DNA from: an uncultured Acidimicrobiales bacterium
GTDB lineage: Bacteria; Actinomycetota; Acidimicrobiia; Acidimicrobiales; SHLQ01
NCBI GenBank assembly: GCA_938023735.1
Contig: CALJDK010000062.1
Span: 1-48,655 of the forward strand
Reading direction: 5' to 3'
Length of the DNA stretch: 48,655 nucleotides
Part shown: piece by piece, positions 48,627-48,655 of the stretch
How the letters are laid out: every line of letters begins with the position of its first letter
How positions within the stretch are numbered: position 1 is the first letter of the stretch
Made by a program: the position numbers and the translations under genes
The notes under the pieces: generated by a model
Told to the model about the DNA's origin: nothing
The model's database searches: none
Seen by the model: the letters and a program-made list of their open reading frames with translations, nothing else

Positions 48627-48655
48627 GCGACACTCGTGTCTGACACCTGTGTCGC
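48627..48655. repeat. GTGTCTGACACC-type inverted repeat at the window end
   Basis: GCGACAC (48627-48633) and GTGTCGC (48649-48655) form a perfect 7-bp stem, and inside lies the palindrome GTGTC-T-GACAC (48636-48646). It may continue past the window. The style is similar to the GTGCCAGGTACC cluster at 7117-7240. Confidence 0.6.

Noticed and set aside
1..48655. CRISPR arrays, tRNA/rRNA genes, prophage or insertion sequences
   Set aside because: I looked for regularly spaced repeats, tRNA-like cloverleaf ends, transposase or integrase frames and found none; the repeats present are coding low-complexity tracts or short palindromes.

Overview
The window looks like a chromosomal segment of a high-GC, Gram-positive-type actinobacterium, most likely of the class Acidimicrobiia. 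The marker genes that point this way are a mycothiol-conjugate amidase, the mismatch-repair nuclease NucS, two LLM-class (F420-type) oxidoreductases and an FrhB-like F420 protein, a WS/DGAT acyltransferase, and a dnaE2 gene preceded by an actinobacterial-type SOS box. There are many Sec lipoproteins with Ala-Ala-Cys lipoboxes. I saw no rRNA, tRNA, CRISPR array, prophage or insertion sequence, so this is a metabolic and housekeeping region rather than a mobile island.

Layout. 1-2.1 kb: 3' part of a large surface protein with Ig-like repeats. 2.1-6.0 kb: zinc-type dehydrogenase, class III CoA transferase, membrane-anchored molybdopterin oxidoreductase (all minus). 6.0-9.3 kb: rsgA, then a minus-strand B12 unit (riboswitch, BtuF-like lipoprotein, cobS); a cluster of short inverted/direct repeats lies between rsgA and cobS. 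9.3-16.7 kb: SOS-box-controlled dnaE2, a Wzz-like protein, a PEBP lipoprotein, and an MgtE/SLC41-type transporter followed by a PhoU/RCK-C protein. 16.7-22.6 kb: mca, SCP2 protein, FrhB-like protein, a TlpA-like lipoprotein with an in-frame UGA, LLM oxidoreductase, alpha/beta hydrolase, degenerate ChbG-like protein. 22.7-30.8 kb: thermonuclease lipoprotein, two tandem transmembrane HTH-metalloprotease genes, LLM oxidoreductase, OCD-family dehydrogenase, Mug-type glycosylase, SDR, PAP2 phosphatase. 30.8-38.3 kb: a UGSC selenoprotein and its coupled partner, a GGR-family flavoprotein, WS/DGAT, VanW protein, nucS. 38.4-48.6 kb: UbiB/ABC1 kinase, Nudix, cysQ diverging from cysDNC (sulfate activation), MFS transporter, histone-H1-like zinc-finger protein, two lipoproteins.

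The most striking content is two genes that a standard annotation would break or truncate. At 19259-19819 (minus) a thioredoxin-like lipoprotein has UGA exactly at the first position of its CxxC site (U-A-R-C), followed by a perfect 8-bp hairpin with a GGUC loop. At 31327-31857 (plus) an in-frame UGA reads as U-G-S-C, the signature of the UGSC selenoprotein family. In both genes the reading frame continues with family-typical sequence. Together they argue that this organism decodes UGA as selenocysteine; no sel genes are in the window.

The second candidate new system is the gene pair at 23881-26523. Both proteins have the same plan: cytoplasmic HTH-like domain, one membrane helix, a low-complexity linker, and an outside domain with HELGH plus a downstream GDFAEAFA motif, suggesting membrane-spanning regulators or morphogenesis factors with a zinc-peptidase ectodomain. 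Other points of note are a molybdoenzyme with an internal twin-arginine segment after four membrane helices, and enzymes that have lost metal ligands.
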